From NCBI GenBank assembly GCA_040398465.1, contig JBBAUA010000006.1, forward strand, positions 30,813 through 94,812: DNA of 64,000 nucleotides, read 5' to 3'. Below are positions 41,466 to 50,184 of this stretch, piece by piece (positions within the stretch are counted from its first letter, which is position 1; each line of letters starts with the position of its first letter). The position numbers were made by a program, and so were the translations under genes. The notes beneath the pieces were generated by a model. The model searched no databases. It was not told the origin of the DNA and was given only the letters and a program-made list of their open reading frames with translations. This DNA is from UBA7672 sp040398465 (lineage in GTDB: Bacteria > Pseudomonadota > Alphaproteobacteria > Caulobacterales > Hyphomonadaceae).

Positions 41466-42515
41466 CTACTGGGTCGCCTCCGGTATCGGACCCACATTCG
41501 TCTTCCGCGACACCAGGTTGAAGAAGTGGAACACTTTTTCGAGGTTCTCCCGCCCGCGCCGGATGAAGAACTCGTGCTCCAGCCCCGGAAACTCCAGATA
41601 GAGGTGCTGCGCGCCGGCCTTCTGCAGCTCGCGCACAGCTGCGCGCGAGCTTGCCTTGCGCACCACCGTGTCCTCCGCCCCGTGCATCACCAGCACCGGC
41701 ACGGCCTTCAGCCGCTCCGCCGGCGCATTCGGCCCCACGCCGCCGCCCGCGATCGGCGCGATCCCCGCCCACAGCGTGTTGTGCTTGGCGCCAAGGAAGA
41801 AGGTCCCGAACCCGCCCATCGAATGGCCCATCAGGTAGATGCGATCTGCATCCACATTGAACTTCTCCCGGACCATGCCCAGCACGGTCAGCGCGTCATG
41901 CTCCGACAACGAATGCGTCGCCCATTTTGCGCCAGTCTCCGGATTCACATCCGCCGTCTCGACCAGAACAGGCGTCCCCCGCGCCGGCCCCCACCCGCCG
42001 AATGTCGAATACCCCATCGGCGCCAGAACGATGTAGCCATCGCGCTGCGCAAAGTCCGTCGTCCCGTCGAACAACATCTGCTGCAGCGGCGTCACGCCTG
42101 CCCCGTGCAGGTCCACAATCAGCGGCCATTTCTTAGCGGGGTCATACCCCTCCGGCACGAACAGCGTGAACGGCATCCGCGCATTCGCGGCGTCCAGCTC
42201 ATAGCCGCACATCAGGATGCGCTGCTGGCTCGCCGTCAGCGGCGGCTGGGCCGAGCGCGGAATGTTTGCCCGTTGCGCAATCGCATCGTTGGGGTCCGTC
42301 GATGGCGGCGGTTGGGGCACAAGCCGCACGCCCTCATGTGTCACGTTGGGCACGCCAGCGCTCGCCGCCGCTTCGACCGCCGTCAGGAATGTGCAATCCA
42401 GCCCGCGCGCCGTTTCCGCAGCGGACATGGCGACGGGCGCGTCATCAGCCGTGCTCGCGCACGACGCCGCCAGCAGCGCCCCGAACGCGGCAACCTTCAA
42501 TCTTCCAGGCAACAT
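41466..42515 (-). CDS. Alpha/beta-hydrolase lipoprotein (prolyl oligopeptidase / esterase type)
   Basis: 349 residues; leader with lipobox-like AASC. After a ~110-residue N-terminal part the hydrolase domain has LIVDLHGAG (oxyanion), GHSMGG with the nucleophile Ser, the Asp in VMHGAEDTVV, and the His in FPGLEHEFF. Similar to secreted PHB-depolymerase-like or 'phospholipase/carboxylesterase' proteins. Substrate unknown. On the minus strand ahead of DUF3144, 76 bases apart. Confidence 0.85.
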   Translation of the reverse strand: MLPGRLKVAAFGALLAASCASTADDAPVAMSAAETARGLDCTFLTAVEAAASAGVPNVTHEGVRLVPQPPPSTDPNDAIAQRANIPRSAQPPLTASQQRILMCGYELDAANARMPFTLFVPEGYDPAKKWPLIVDLHGAGVTPLQQMLFDGTTDFAQRDGYIVLAPMGYSTFGGWGPARGTPVLVETADVNPETGAKWATHSLSEHDALTVLGMVREKFNVDADRIYLMGHSMGGFGTFFLGAKHNTLWAGIAPIAGGGVGPNAPAERLKAVPVLVMHGAEDTVVRKASSRAAVRELQKAGAQHLYLEFPGLEHEFFIRRGRENLEKVFHFFNLVSRKTNVGPIPEATQ

Positions 42516-42777
42516 CGTCGTCCCTCCCGCATCATGGTCTTTTGTTCGTCAGGCTAGCGTCCTCTCGGAGAAAGCCACGCGCAAAACCCTGTGTCCGGCA
42601 CGATTGTTTCCCCGGCGGCCCCGCCATTCGCGCCAAATCGACGCTTTTCGCCCTCGCCCCTCCCATGAAACTTGATTCCCGCCCGCGTGGGGGCTACCGG
42701 AAAGTCCGCTGGTTCGCAGGCTCACTTGCCGGGGACTTGGCGGCCCGTTTCTGGATTTTCGACCGGAGATTCCACCG

Positions 42778-43524
42778 ATGAAGGTGCTTGTACCCGTCAA
42801 GCGGGTGATTGATTACAACGTCCGCCCGCGCGTGAAGGCCGACCAGAGCGGCGTTGACCTCGCCAACGTGAAGATGGCGATGAACCCGTTCGACGAGATC
42901 TCCATCGAGGAGGCCGTCCGCATGAAGGAAAAGGGTCTCGCCACCGAGATCGTCGTCGTCTCCATCGGCCCCGCCCAGGCGCAGGAAACCATCCGCGTCG
43001 GTCTCGCCATGGGCGCGGACCGCGGCATCCTCGTGCAGACCGACGCAAACGTCGAACCGCTGGCCGTCGCCAAGATCCTCGCCAAGATTGTCGAGGCGGA
43101 ACAGCCCGGCCTCGTCATCGCCGGCAAGCAGGCGATCGACGATGACTCGAACGCCACGGGCCAGATGCTCGCGGCCCTTCTCGGCTGGCCGCAGGGAACC
43201 TTCGCCTCCGCCGTCGCCAAGGATGGCGAGACGCTGAAAGTCACCCGTGAGATCGATGGCGGCCTTCAGACGCTGGCGCTCCAGCTTCCGGCTGTCGTCA
43301 CCACCGACCTCCGCCTCAACGAACCGCGCTTCGCTTCGCTGCCGAACATCATGAAGGCGAAGAAGAAGCCGATCGACATTAAATCGCCCGCCGACTACGG
43401 CGTCGACATCGCGCCGCGCCTGTCGATCGTGAAAGTCGCCGAGCCGAAGAAGCGTGAAGCCGGTGAAAAGGTCGCCGACGTCGACGCCCTGATTGCGAAA
43501 CTCAAGTCCGTGGGAGCCATCTGA
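42778..43524 (+). CDS. etfB: Electron transfer flavoprotein beta subunit
   Basis: 248 residues. Starts MKVLVPVKRVIDYNVRPRVK and has NPFDEISIEEAVRMKEKG, GKQAIDDDSNATGQMLAALLGWPQ (AMP-binding) and RLNEPRFASLPNIMKAKKKP, standard for EtfB. Forms an FAD/AMP heterodimer with EtfA that collects electrons from acyl-CoA dehydrogenases and passes them to ETF-QO (8.0-9.7 kb). The promoter region (42516-42777) shows nothing striking; CCGGAG precedes ATG 42778. Two bases separate its stop from the etfA start. Confidence 0.97.
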   Translation: MKVLVPVKRVIDYNVRPRVKADQSGVDLANVKMAMNPFDEISIEEAVRMKEKGLATEIVVVSIGPAQAQETIRVGLAMGADRGILVQTDANVEPLAVAKILAKIVEAEQPGLVIAGKQAIDDDSNATGQMLAALLGWPQGTFASAVAKDGETLKVTREIDGGLQTLALQLPAVVTTDLRLNEPRFASLPNIMKAKKKPIDIKSPADYGVDIAPRLSIVKVAEPKKREAGEKVADVDALIAKLKSVGAI

Positions 43525-43526
43525 TC

Positions 43527-44456
43527 ATGGCCGTTCTCGTCCTCGCTGAACACAGCAACGCCGCCCTCAACGACGTCACCGCCAAGACCGTCGCCGCCGC
43601 CCAGGCTTTCGGCGGCGATATCGACGTGCTGGTCGCAGGCCACAATGCAGGCGCAGCAGCCCAGGCCGCCGCCAGGCTCGCGGGCGTCCGCAAGGTCATC
43701 CATGTCGAAGGCGAAGCTTTCGATCATGGCATCGCCGAAGCGATCGAAGCCCTCGTCGTCCCGATGATGGGCGGCTACGACGCGTTCTTCGCGCCGGCCA
43801 CGAGCATTGGCAAGAACGCCGCCCCGCGCATCGCCGCGAAGCTCGACGTGATGCAGGTCTCCGAGATCACGAAAGTGATCGACGCCTCGACCTTCGAGCG
43901 CCCGATCTACGCCGGCAACGCGATCATGACGGTGAAATCGTCCGACGCGAAGAAAGTCATCACCGTCCGCGGCACGGCTTTCCAGGCCGTCGCCTCGACG
44001 GGCTCAGCCTCGGTCGAAACCGTCGCTGCGCCGGCCGGTCCGTTCAAGTCGGCCTTCGTCTCCGCAGAGATCGCGAAATCGGATCGCCCCGAACTCGCGT
44101 CCGCCAAGCGTGTCGTCTCCGGCGGCCGCGCGCTTGCGTCGGCTGAGCAGTTCAACGCGGTGATCCTGCCCCTCGCCGACAAGCTCGGTGCAGGCGTCGG
44201 CGCCTCGCGCGCTGCAGTCGATGCCGGCTACGCCCCGAACGACTATCAGGTCGGCCAGACCGGCAAGGTCGTCGCTCCGGCACTTTACGTCGCCGTCGGC
44301 ATCTCGGGCGCCATCCAGCACCTCGCCGGCATGAAGGACTCGAAGATCATCGTCGCCATCAACAAGGATGAAGAAGCCCCGATCTTCCAGATCGCGGACT
44401 ACTCCCTCGTCGGCGACCTCTTCAAGATCGTGCCGGAGCTGACGAGCAAGCTCTAG
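43527..44456 (+). CDS. etfA: Electron transfer flavoprotein alpha subunit
   Basis: 309 residues. The C-terminal FAD domain shows VVSGGRALASAEQF, GASRAAVDAGYAPNDYQVGQTG, and YVAVGISGAIQHLAGMKDSK with INKDEEAPIFQIADYSLVGDL, all split across residues 190-300. Works with EtfB. It follows etfB by two bases and is followed by a strong terminator, so etfBA is a two-gene operon. Confidence 0.97.
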   Translation: MAVLVLAEHSNAALNDVTAKTVAAAQAFGGDIDVLVAGHNAGAAAQAAARLAGVRKVIHVEGEAFDHGIAEAIEALVVPMMGGYDAFFAPATSIGKNAAPRIAAKLDVMQVSEITKVIDASTFERPIYAGNAIMTVKSSDAKKVITVRGTAFQAVASTGSASVETVAAPAGPFKSAFVSAEIAKSDRPELASAKRVVSGGRALASAEQFNAVILPLADKLGAGVGASRAAVDAGYAPNDYQVGQTGKVVAPALYVAVGISGAIQHLAGMKDSKIIVAINKDEEAPIFQIADYSLVGDLFKIVPELTSKL

Positions 44457-44479
44457 TCAGCTGGCACAAGACGACGACC

Positions 44480-44508
44480 AAGGCCCGCCCTCACCGGCGG
44501 GCCTTTTT
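44480..44508 (+). terminator. Intrinsic terminator of etfBA
   Basis: AAGGCCCGCC (44480-44489), loop CTCACC, GGCGGGCCTT (44496-44505), T-run to 44508. Perfect 10-bp stem, 24 bases after the etfA stop. Confidence 0.92.
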
Positions 44509-44581
44509 GCTTTCGCCACCGTGAAATGGACTCCCAACGGGAACTCGCCTAATATCCCCATGGGACAAAGGGGAGTTTCAC

Positions 44582-44995
44582 ATGCCACCGCAGGGAATGA
44601 TCGTCGGCGACAACTGGCTCGCCATCATCGTCGCCGCCATCGCCTTCTACGCCATCGGCTTCCTCATTTACGGCGCCGTCTTCTCCAAGCTCTGGATGCA
44701 GCTGTCCGGCTACACGCAGGAACAGCTGAAGCCGCACATGTGGAAGATGGCGGTCTCGCCTCTCATGCCGATCCTGACAGCCATCGGCCTCGCCATCATT
44801 CTCAAGATGTGCGGCGTCACAAACCTCGCCACAGGGCTCGTCGTCACCTTCCAGATCTGGTTCTTCCTGATCCTGTCGACGCGTCTGTATTCGTTCGTCT
44901 ACAGCCCCGAACGCCCTGGCCTTCTGATCATGGACTCCATCCACCTGCTGCTGGGCTTTCTCGCAGCTGGCGCGGTGATTTCCGCCTGGCCCTGA
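44582..44995 (+). CDS. DUF1761 family membrane protein
   Basis: 137 residues with four hydrophobic helices (WLAIIVAAIAFYAIGFLIYG, LMPILTAIGLAIIL, LVVTFQIWFFLIL, LLLGFLAAGAVISAW). The first helix followed by KLWMQLSG fits DUF1761, an uncharacterised inner-membrane family. ATG 44582 is preceded by GGGGAG. Followed after 62 bases by the M20 peptidase gene. Confidence 0.82.
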   Translation: MPPQGMIVGDNWLAIIVAAIAFYAIGFLIYGAVFSKLWMQLSGYTQEQLKPHMWKMAVSPLMPILTAIGLAIILKMCGVTNLATGLVVTFQIWFFLILSTRLYSFVYSPERPGLLIMDSIHLLLGFLAAGAVISAWP

Positions 44996-45057
44996 CGGTG
45001 CTTGGCGGGGGGCTCGGGGCATGGTCTTGTCCGGCCAAATCGACTCAAGGGTACCCC

Positions 45058-46515
45058 ATGCGCCTCCTTCTTGCCGCCGCCTCTGTCATGGCGCTTGCCG
45101 CCTGCACGACAGCGCCGGTCGAACAAACAGTCGCAGAAGCAGTCACACCCGCCTTCCCCTCAGGCGACCCCGGCGCCGGCGAGGCCGAGTTCCGCGCGCT
45201 CTACAAGGAGCTGGTCGAAACCAACACCACCTACTCCGTGGGCTCCTGCACGCTCGCCTCGGAACGGATGAAGGCGCGCCTGCTCGCTGCGGGCTATCCG
45301 GAAAGCGACCTCCATATCCTCGTCGATCCGAAGCCGAACCGTCCGCAGGACGGCAACCTCGTCGCCATCCTCCCCGGCTCCGACGCCGCGGCAAAACACA
45401 TCCTGCTGATGGCGCACATCGATGTCGTGGAAGCGAAGCGCGAGGACTGGGTCCGCGACCCCTTCGTGCTCACCGAGCAAGGCGGCTATTTCTACGCCCG
45501 CGGCGCCAGCGACGACAAATCCATGGCCGCGATCTTCACGGACTCGATGATCCGGTACAAGCAGGAAGGCTACAAACCCGCCCGCACCATCAAGATGATG
45601 CTCAATTGCGGCGAGGAGAGCGCCAACCAATTCATCGGCGCGAAATACATGGTCGAGAACCATCTCGACCTGATCTCCGCCGAGTTCGCGCTCAACGAAG
45701 GCGCCGGCGGGCGCATTGACCCAGCCACCGGACGCTACCTCTACAATGGCGTGCAGGCAGGCGAGAAACTCTACCAGGACTTCACCATCGAGGTGACGAA
45801 CCCCGGTGGCCACTCCTCGCGCCCCGTCCCAGACAATGCGATCTACGAGCTGGGCCAGGCTCTGATGAAGGTTCAGGCCTATGAGTTCCCAATCGAGTTC
45901 AACGACGCGACGCGCACCTTCTTCCGCCGCATGGGCCAGATCACGCCGGGCCAGGAGGGCCAGGACATGCGCGACGCCGCCGATGGCGAAAGCGCCGCCG
46001 CCATCCGCCGCCTCACCGCCAATCCCAGCTACAACGCCACGTTGCGCACGACATGCGTCGCAACCCAGCTCTCCGCTGGCCACGCGCCCAACGCCCTGCC
46101 CCAGCGCGCCACAGCCAACGTGAACTGCCGCATCTTCCCGGGCCACACCCAGGAAGAGATCCGCGAGCAGCTCGAAGACGCCATCAAGAACACCGACGTG
46201 AAAGTCACGCTGCGCTCGCCGCCCGAAACGCCAATGAAGGCGCCGCCGCTGCCGTCGGAAATCCTCGGCCCGATCGAACAGCTCACCGAGAAGATGTGGC
46301 CCGGCGTACCCGTCATCCCGGCCATGGCCACCGGAGCCACGGATGGCCGCTTCACGACGCCAGCCGGCATCCCGACGTACGGCGTCTCGGGTATCTTCGC
46401 TGACCCGAACACAACGAACGCCCACGGCCTCAACGAGCGCGTCGGCGTGAAGCAGCTGCTCGAGGGCCGCATGTTTCTCCACCAGCTTGTGAAGATGTAT
46501 GCGGGCGGGCAGTAG
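45058..46515 (+). CDS. M20 family metallopeptidase lipoprotein
   Basis: 485 residues, lipobox LAAC. Metal-site motifs of the M20 family: MAHIDVV (His-x-Asp), GASDDKS (bridging Asp), NCGEES (catalytic Glu and Glu ligand), and HGLNERV near the end (His). The lid/dimerisation domain lies between about 225 and 345 (GGHSSRPVPDN). Likely an exported amino- or carboxypeptidase with two zinc ions. ATG 45058; a longer frame upstream overlaps the DUF1761 gene and is rejected. Confidence 0.92.
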   Translation: MRLLLAAASVMALAACTTAPVEQTVAEAVTPAFPSGDPGAGEAEFRALYKELVETNTTYSVGSCTLASERMKARLLAAGYPESDLHILVDPKPNRPQDGNLVAILPGSDAAAKHILLMAHIDVVEAKREDWVRDPFVLTEQGGYFYARGASDDKSMAAIFTDSMIRYKQEGYKPARTIKMMLNCGEESANQFIGAKYMVENHLDLISAEFALNEGAGGRIDPATGRYLYNGVQAGEKLYQDFTIEVTNPGGHSSRPVPDNAIYELGQALMKVQAYEFPIEFNDATRTFFRRMGQITPGQEGQDMRDAADGESAAAIRRLTANPSYNATLRTTCVATQLSAGHAPNALPQRATANVNCRIFPGHTQEEIREQLEDAIKNTDVKVTLRSPPETPMKAPPLPSEILGPIEQLTEKMWPGVPVIPAMATGATDGRFTTPAGIPTYGVSGIFADPNTTNAHGLNERVGVKQLLEGRMFLHQLVKMYAGGQ

Positions 46516-46552
46516 CGTTGACGAGCGTGGGCAGGCAAACGGGCCAAACGTC

Positions 46553-46987
46553 ATGAAGGCGCTCGCCACCTTGGCGGCATTGGCCCTCGCCGCCTGCACC
46601 ACCGCGCCCGCCACCAGCGGCCCCACACTCCCGCCCTCACTCCAGCGCGTGCTCGACGACTACACCACCGCATGGAAAGCGCGCGACGCAAAGGCGCTCG
46701 CCGCGCTCTTCGCCGAAGGCCGCACTGTCGTACCCAACGCCTGCCCGCCCGCTACAGACCGCGCCGGCGTCGAGGCCTGCTACGCTGGCAGCGGCGGCCC
46801 GCTCCACCTGCGCGCTCTCGAACACGCCTACAGCGACGACCTCGCCTACATCATCGGCGAGTACGCCGAACAGCCCGCAGACCCGGCCGGCGGCAAGTTC
46901 GTGCTCACGCTGCTGAACGATGGCGGCCGGTGGCTCATCGTCGCCGACATGGACCGGCCCTATGGCAGCCAGCCGCCGCAGCAATAG
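46553..46987 (+). CDS. NTF2/SnoaL-like lipoprotein
   Basis: 144 residues, lipobox LAAC. The mature part opens with LQRVLDDYTTAWKARDAKALAALF, then VPNACPPATD, and closes with FVLTLLNDGGRWLIVADMD, the alternating helix-sheet pattern of DUF4440/SnoaL cones. Could be a small-molecule binder or isomerase; unknown. ATG 46553 lies 38 bases after the M20 stop. Its stop touches the convergent lipoprotein gene. Confidence 0.75.
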   Translation: MKALATLAALALAACTTAPATSGPTLPPSLQRVLDDYTTAWKARDAKALAALFAEGRTVVPNACPPATDRAGVEACYAGSGGPLHLRALEHAYSDDLAYIIGEYAEQPADPAGGKFVLTLLNDGGRWLIVADMDRPYGSQPPQQ

Positions 46988-47434
46988 CTACTGCGGCCCC
47001 ATCAACGCCACGACAAAATTGTCGTAGCTGTCGAGCACCTCCGGATCATCCTTCACGATGCCGACCATCTGCCCCGGAATGTCCTTGAGGTGGTCCACCA
47101 TCAGGTCGGGATCGGCGCCCATCGATTTCGCGAACACGCGGAAGATCGCATACGACTTCTCGCGATAGCGATCGGCGTCGAGCGGCGGCGCGCCCTTGCC
47201 CAGCGTGTCTTTCGACAACGCATAGAACCCGCGCATGTGGTCGTTGTTGATCCACGCCGACTGGTCGCCCTGCAGGTTCAATGTCTGGCCCTGCGGGGTC
47301 GACGCCGTTTCCGGAGGCGCGGCAATTCCCGTGTGCGCCGGCGCATGCATCGCCAAGAGGTCGTGCTGCGAACACCCGGCGGCGGACCACACCGTCCCAA
47401 TCGCCAGGATCGCCAGAGTCGAAATCGTCCGCAT
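46988..47434 (-). CDS. Small lipoprotein, unknown family
   Basis: 148 residues. Signal peptide with lipobox SAAGC, a low-complexity linker to about 50, then a helical domain (NDHMRGFYALSKDTLGKG, DRYREKSYAIFRVFAKSMG, VDHLKDIPGQMVGIVKDDPE). No named family recognised. ATG 47434 is preceded on the minus strand by GGAGGACTTCG. Divergent from the membrane-protein/XRE pair. Confidence 0.65.
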   Translation of the reverse strand: MRTISTLAILAIGTVWSAAGCSQHDLLAMHAPAHTGIAAPPETASTPQGQTLNLQGDQSAWINNDHMRGFYALSKDTLGKGAPPLDADRYREKSYAIFRVFAKSMGADPDLMVDHLKDIPGQMVGIVKDDPEVLDSYDNFVVALMGPQ

Positions 47435-47527
47435 CGAAGTCCTCCTTCAGGACAAAGCTTCGCCGTTTCCGGAATTGGATTTTTTCGTTCCGGAGCCACA
47501 AAAAAGGCATGACAAGCAATTCGAACA

Positions 47528-47551
47528 TGATGTAAAAGATTCTATACATCA
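47528..47551 (+). promoter_or_regulatory. Inverted repeat in the promoter of the membrane-protein/XRE pair
   Basis: TGATGTA (47528-47534), ten bases, TACATCA (47545-47551): a perfect 7-bp symmetric site in an A/T-rich stretch 30 bases before the start. TATACA at 47543-47548 could be a -10 box overlapping it. Good candidate operator for the XRE protein encoded downstream. GATTC (a GANTC site) lies in the spacer. Confidence 0.45.
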
Positions 47552-47580
47552 AGTCGAGTCGCTTTTTTCGGGGAATCCGA

Positions 47581-48018
47581 ATGTCGTTCCGTGAGAAGAC
47601 AGCCTGGATCACGCTGGTCACGATCCTCAGCTGCTTCGGCGCATATTACGGCGCGATCCTCTCCGGCGTGATCCGGCAAACGTCATGGCAGGCCTTCCAC
47701 TTCGGCATCATGTCGATCGTCGGCCTTGTCCTGTTGCAGGTCGGGCTCAACCTCGTCGCCATGCTGGTGACACCACGCGATTCACGCAGCGCACGCGATG
47801 AGCGGGAGCTGATCATCCACGCCCGCAGTCACGTCGTCGGCTATTACGTCCTGATGATCGGAATGGCGGGAACACTCATCGTCACCCATCTGCCGATGCG
47901 TGGCGAGAGCCTGGTCGATCTGATCGTTCGCATCGTGAATGTCGGCATTGCCGCCATGGCGTGCGCCGCCCTGAGCGTCGCCATCGCGCAGATCGTCATG
48001 CTGCGGCGCGGTTACTGA
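47581..48018 (+). CDS. DUF2178-like four-helix membrane protein
   Basis: 145 residues with four hydrophobic helices. Between the second and third lies SRSARDERELIIHARS, the 'DER...I' motif typical of DUF2178-type proteins, which are often encoded with a small XRE regulator, as here. Role unknown. GGGGAA precedes ATG 47581. The XRE gene starts three bases after its stop. Confidence 0.7.
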   Translation: MSFREKTAWITLVTILSCFGAYYGAILSGVIRQTSWQAFHFGIMSIVGLVLLQVGLNLVAMLVTPRDSRSARDERELIIHARSHVVGYYVLMIGMAGTLIVTHLPMRGESLVDLIVRIVNVGIAAMACAALSVAIAQIVMLRRGY

Positions 48019-48021
48019 GCA

Positions 48022-48237
48022 ATGGCGAGGCTCCCAATCGCCAACCACATCCGCCGCCTGCGCTTCGAGCATGGCGAGATGACGCAGAGTGATCTTGCGA
48101 CACGCATCGGCATGACGCGCCAGACCATCGCGGCTATCGAAGCGGGCAAGTACGGTCCATCACTAGAGGCTGCCTTCCGGATCGCGCACGTCTTCAACGC
48201 CGGCATCGAGGACGTATTCGAATGGGATGAGGCTTAA
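48022..48237 (+). CDS. Small XRE-family transcriptional regulator
   Basis: 71 residues, a single helix-turn-helix domain: NHIRRLRFEHGEMTQSDLA, GMTRQTIAAIEAGKYGPSLE, ending in the acidic FEWDEA. Matches the compact COG1476 (YozG-type) regulators. Likely controls its own promoter and the membrane protein encoded just upstream; the inverted repeat at 47528-47551 is a candidate site. The stop TAA shares bases with the convergent DUF2177 stop. Confidence 0.88.
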   Translation: MARLPIANHIRRLRFEHGEMTQSDLATRIGMTRQTIAAIEAGKYGPSLEAAFRIAHVFNAGIEDVFEWDEA

Positions 48238-48638
48238 GCCCAGTTCATCCCCTTGAGCAGCAGGACAGCGCCCGCCGCCGACGCCGCAGAGAGGACTGTG
48301 CCCCACACAATGTCCACCAGGCTCATTGCGACGGGCCAGTTCTTCATGACCGCCCAGTTGGTCAGGTCATACGTCCCATAGGCGATCATGCCGAGGAACC
48401 CGCCCAGCAACGCCGCCCGCATCCAGTCGCCGCTCTCGAGCGCCGGAGCCACCGCGAAAAAGCCCAGCCCTGCCGAGTAGAGCAGGTAGAAGGCCACGGC
48501 GGGCACAATCTGCACATCCGACCGCCGCAGGTCTCCCAGCTGCTGGAAAATCCACTCCCGCGCGATAATGCCGAGCCACAGCCCGTCCAGCACGCCAAGG
48601 ATCAGGCCGGCCGCAAGCGCACCCTTCACAACGTCCAT
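48234..48638 (-). CDS. DUF2177 family membrane protein
   Basis: 134 residues, four hydrophobic helices. GLILGVLDGLWLGIIAREWIF, FYLLYSAGLGFFAVAPAL, FLGMIAYGTYDLTNWAVMKNW and the last helix match the DUF2177 pattern (LDxxWLG... AYGTYDLTN). Inner membrane, function unknown. ATG 48638 is chosen over a longer frame to 48695 since GGAGTTTCAGCG precedes it on the minus strand. Confidence 0.87.
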   Translation of the reverse strand: MDVVKGALAAGLILGVLDGLWLGIIAREWIFQQLGDLRRSDVQIVPAVAFYLLYSAGLGFFAVAPALESGDWMRAALLGGFLGMIAYGTYDLTNWAVMKNWPVAMSLVDIVWGTVLSAASAAGAVLLLKGMNWA

Positions 48639-48743
48639 CGCTGAAACTCCCTGAATGCCTTGATACGCACGGCAGCGCACACGGATGCATTGCATCCCCT
48701 ATCCGCCCGCCCTAAGCCACAATCCCAGCCGCCGCGAGCCAAG

Positions 48744-49433
48744 ATGCGCCACTATCACGTCCTGTTCGCACTGCTGGTGTTCAGCCTGATCGCGCCGCCC
48801 GTCTTCGCCCACGCCATTGGCGGCCGTGACGCCGCCTTCGTGCAGGCGACCATCGGCGCGGACCCGTTCCCCTTCCTCTATCTCGGCGCCAAGCACATGG
48901 TGACGGGATACGACCACCTTCTCTTCCTGCTGGGCGTGATCTTCTTCCTCTACCGCCTCAAGGACATCCTGCTCTACGTCACGCTGTTCTCGCTGGGGCA
49001 CTCCACCACGCTGATCCTCGGCGTCCTGTTTGACCTGGGCGTGTCGTCCCACCTCGTCGACATGGTGATCGGGCTTTCCGTCTGCTGGAAGGCGTTCGAG
49101 AATCTCGGCGGCTTCCGCAAGCTCGGCTGGCCGATCGACAACCGTATCGCCGTCGGCGGCTTCGGCCTGATCCACGGCCTCGGCCTCGCGACCAAGCTGC
49201 AGGATCTCGGCCTCAACCAGGACGGCCTGCTCGCCAACCTCATCGCCTTCAACATCGGCGTCGAAATCGGTCAGGTCGTCGCCCTCTCGATCATCCTCGT
49301 GGCCATGACGCTGTGGCGCACGACAAAATCCTTCGGCCGCTACGCCACTGCGGCCAACGCGCTGCTGTTCCTGGCCGGCGTCGTGCTGGCCGGCGAACAG
49401 CTTGCAGGTTACTTTCTCGCAGGAGACGCATGA
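48744..49433 (+). CDS. HupE/UreJ family membrane protein
   Basis: 229 residues, signal peptide-like first helix ending VFAHA, then six to seven membrane helices. GAKHMVTGYDHLLFLLGV, LFSLGHSTTLILG and FGLIHGLGLATKLQD carry the histidines of the HupE/UreJ_2 family, predicted Ni/Co (or other metal) transporters. No hydrogenase or urease genes are visible nearby. The stop TGA overlaps the ATG of the next gene (ATGA), so both proteins are likely made together. Confidence 0.88.
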   Translation: MRHYHVLFALLVFSLIAPPVFAHAIGGRDAAFVQATIGADPFPFLYLGAKHMVTGYDHLLFLLGVIFFLYRLKDILLYVTLFSLGHSTTLILGVLFDLGVSSHLVDMVIGLSVCWKAFENLGGFRKLGWPIDNRIAVGGFGLIHGLGLATKLQDLGLNQDGLLANLIAFNIGVEIGQVVALSIILVAMTLWRTTKSFGRYATAANALLFLAGVVLAGEQLAGYFLAGDA

Positions 49434-50098
49434 TGCCTGATCAAGAGGACATCCGCCCCGTCGCGCTCACCGTCTCGGGCAAGACGCTCGCGTTGATTAC
49501 CGGCGGCGGGCTCCTTCTCGGCGCGCTGATCGTCGTCGGCGCCATCATGCCGGCAGAGTTCAACACCGACCCTCTCGGGATCGGCAAGGCCAGCGGCATC
49601 AGCCGCCTCTGGGCGCCGGAGGAGAAGGACTTCGCGGGCAGTGGCGCACTGGCCACATCTTCGGACGCGCCAAAACAGTCGCACATCGTCGACATCCCGC
49701 TCGGCGCCGCCGACTGGAAGGAAGCCGCGATCGAATACAAGGTTGCGATGAAACCTGGCCAGTCAATCTTCTACAAATGGACCGCCACCAACCTCGATGG
49801 CAGCCCCGCCACCGTCCCCGTCGAGACAGACCAGCACGGCCACGACCTCCCGGCCGAAGGCCAGCCGCAGACCGTCATCGACTATCGCAAGGCCCGCCTG
49901 CTCGCCGACCAAGGCAGCCTCACCGCCCCGATCGACGGCATTTTCGGCTGGTATTTCAGGAATCACAGCCCCGACCCCATCATGATCCGCCTCGAAATAG
50001 AGGGTTTCTACACGCTGGTCCCCCCCGGCCAGCCCGGCAACGAGTTCTCGATCCGCCCCTTTGACCCCAACGCGGCCGAACTGCAGGAAGACCAGTAG
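49430..50098 (+). CDS. Membrane-anchored partner of the HupE protein
   Basis: 222 residues. One N-terminal membrane helix (about 18-42) is followed by a soluble extracytoplasmic domain: IVDIPLGAADWKEAAIEYKVAMKPGQS, YKWTATNLDGSPATVPVETDQHGHD, IFGWYFRNHSPDPIMIRLEIEGFY. The HGHD segment and several acidic residues could bind metal. Similar 'transmembrane anchor' proteins are, as I recall, annotated next to HupE genes elsewhere. It overlaps the HupE stop by four bases, strong evidence for a functional pair. Exact role unknown. Confidence 0.72.
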   Translation: MMPDQEDIRPVALTVSGKTLALITGGGLLLGALIVVGAIMPAEFNTDPLGIGKASGISRLWAPEEKDFAGSGALATSSDAPKQSHIVDIPLGAADWKEAAIEYKVAMKPGQSIFYKWTATNLDGSPATVPVETDQHGHDLPAEGQPQTVIDYRKARLLADQGSLTAPIDGIFGWYFRNHSPDPIMIRLEIEGFYTLVPPGQPGNEFSIRPFDPNAAELQEDQ

Positions 50099-50184
50099 CC
50101 AAGCCTCCCCGCGCCACAATTTCGCGCTAACCTCCGTTCATCGCTTGTGTGGGGACGCCCACCCTTTTCGTTTCGGAGACGCGA

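Noticed and set aside
48744..50098. Part of a hydrogenase or urease cluster
   Set aside because: Only the HupE-like gene and its overlapping partner are present; no structural or maturation genes surround them.
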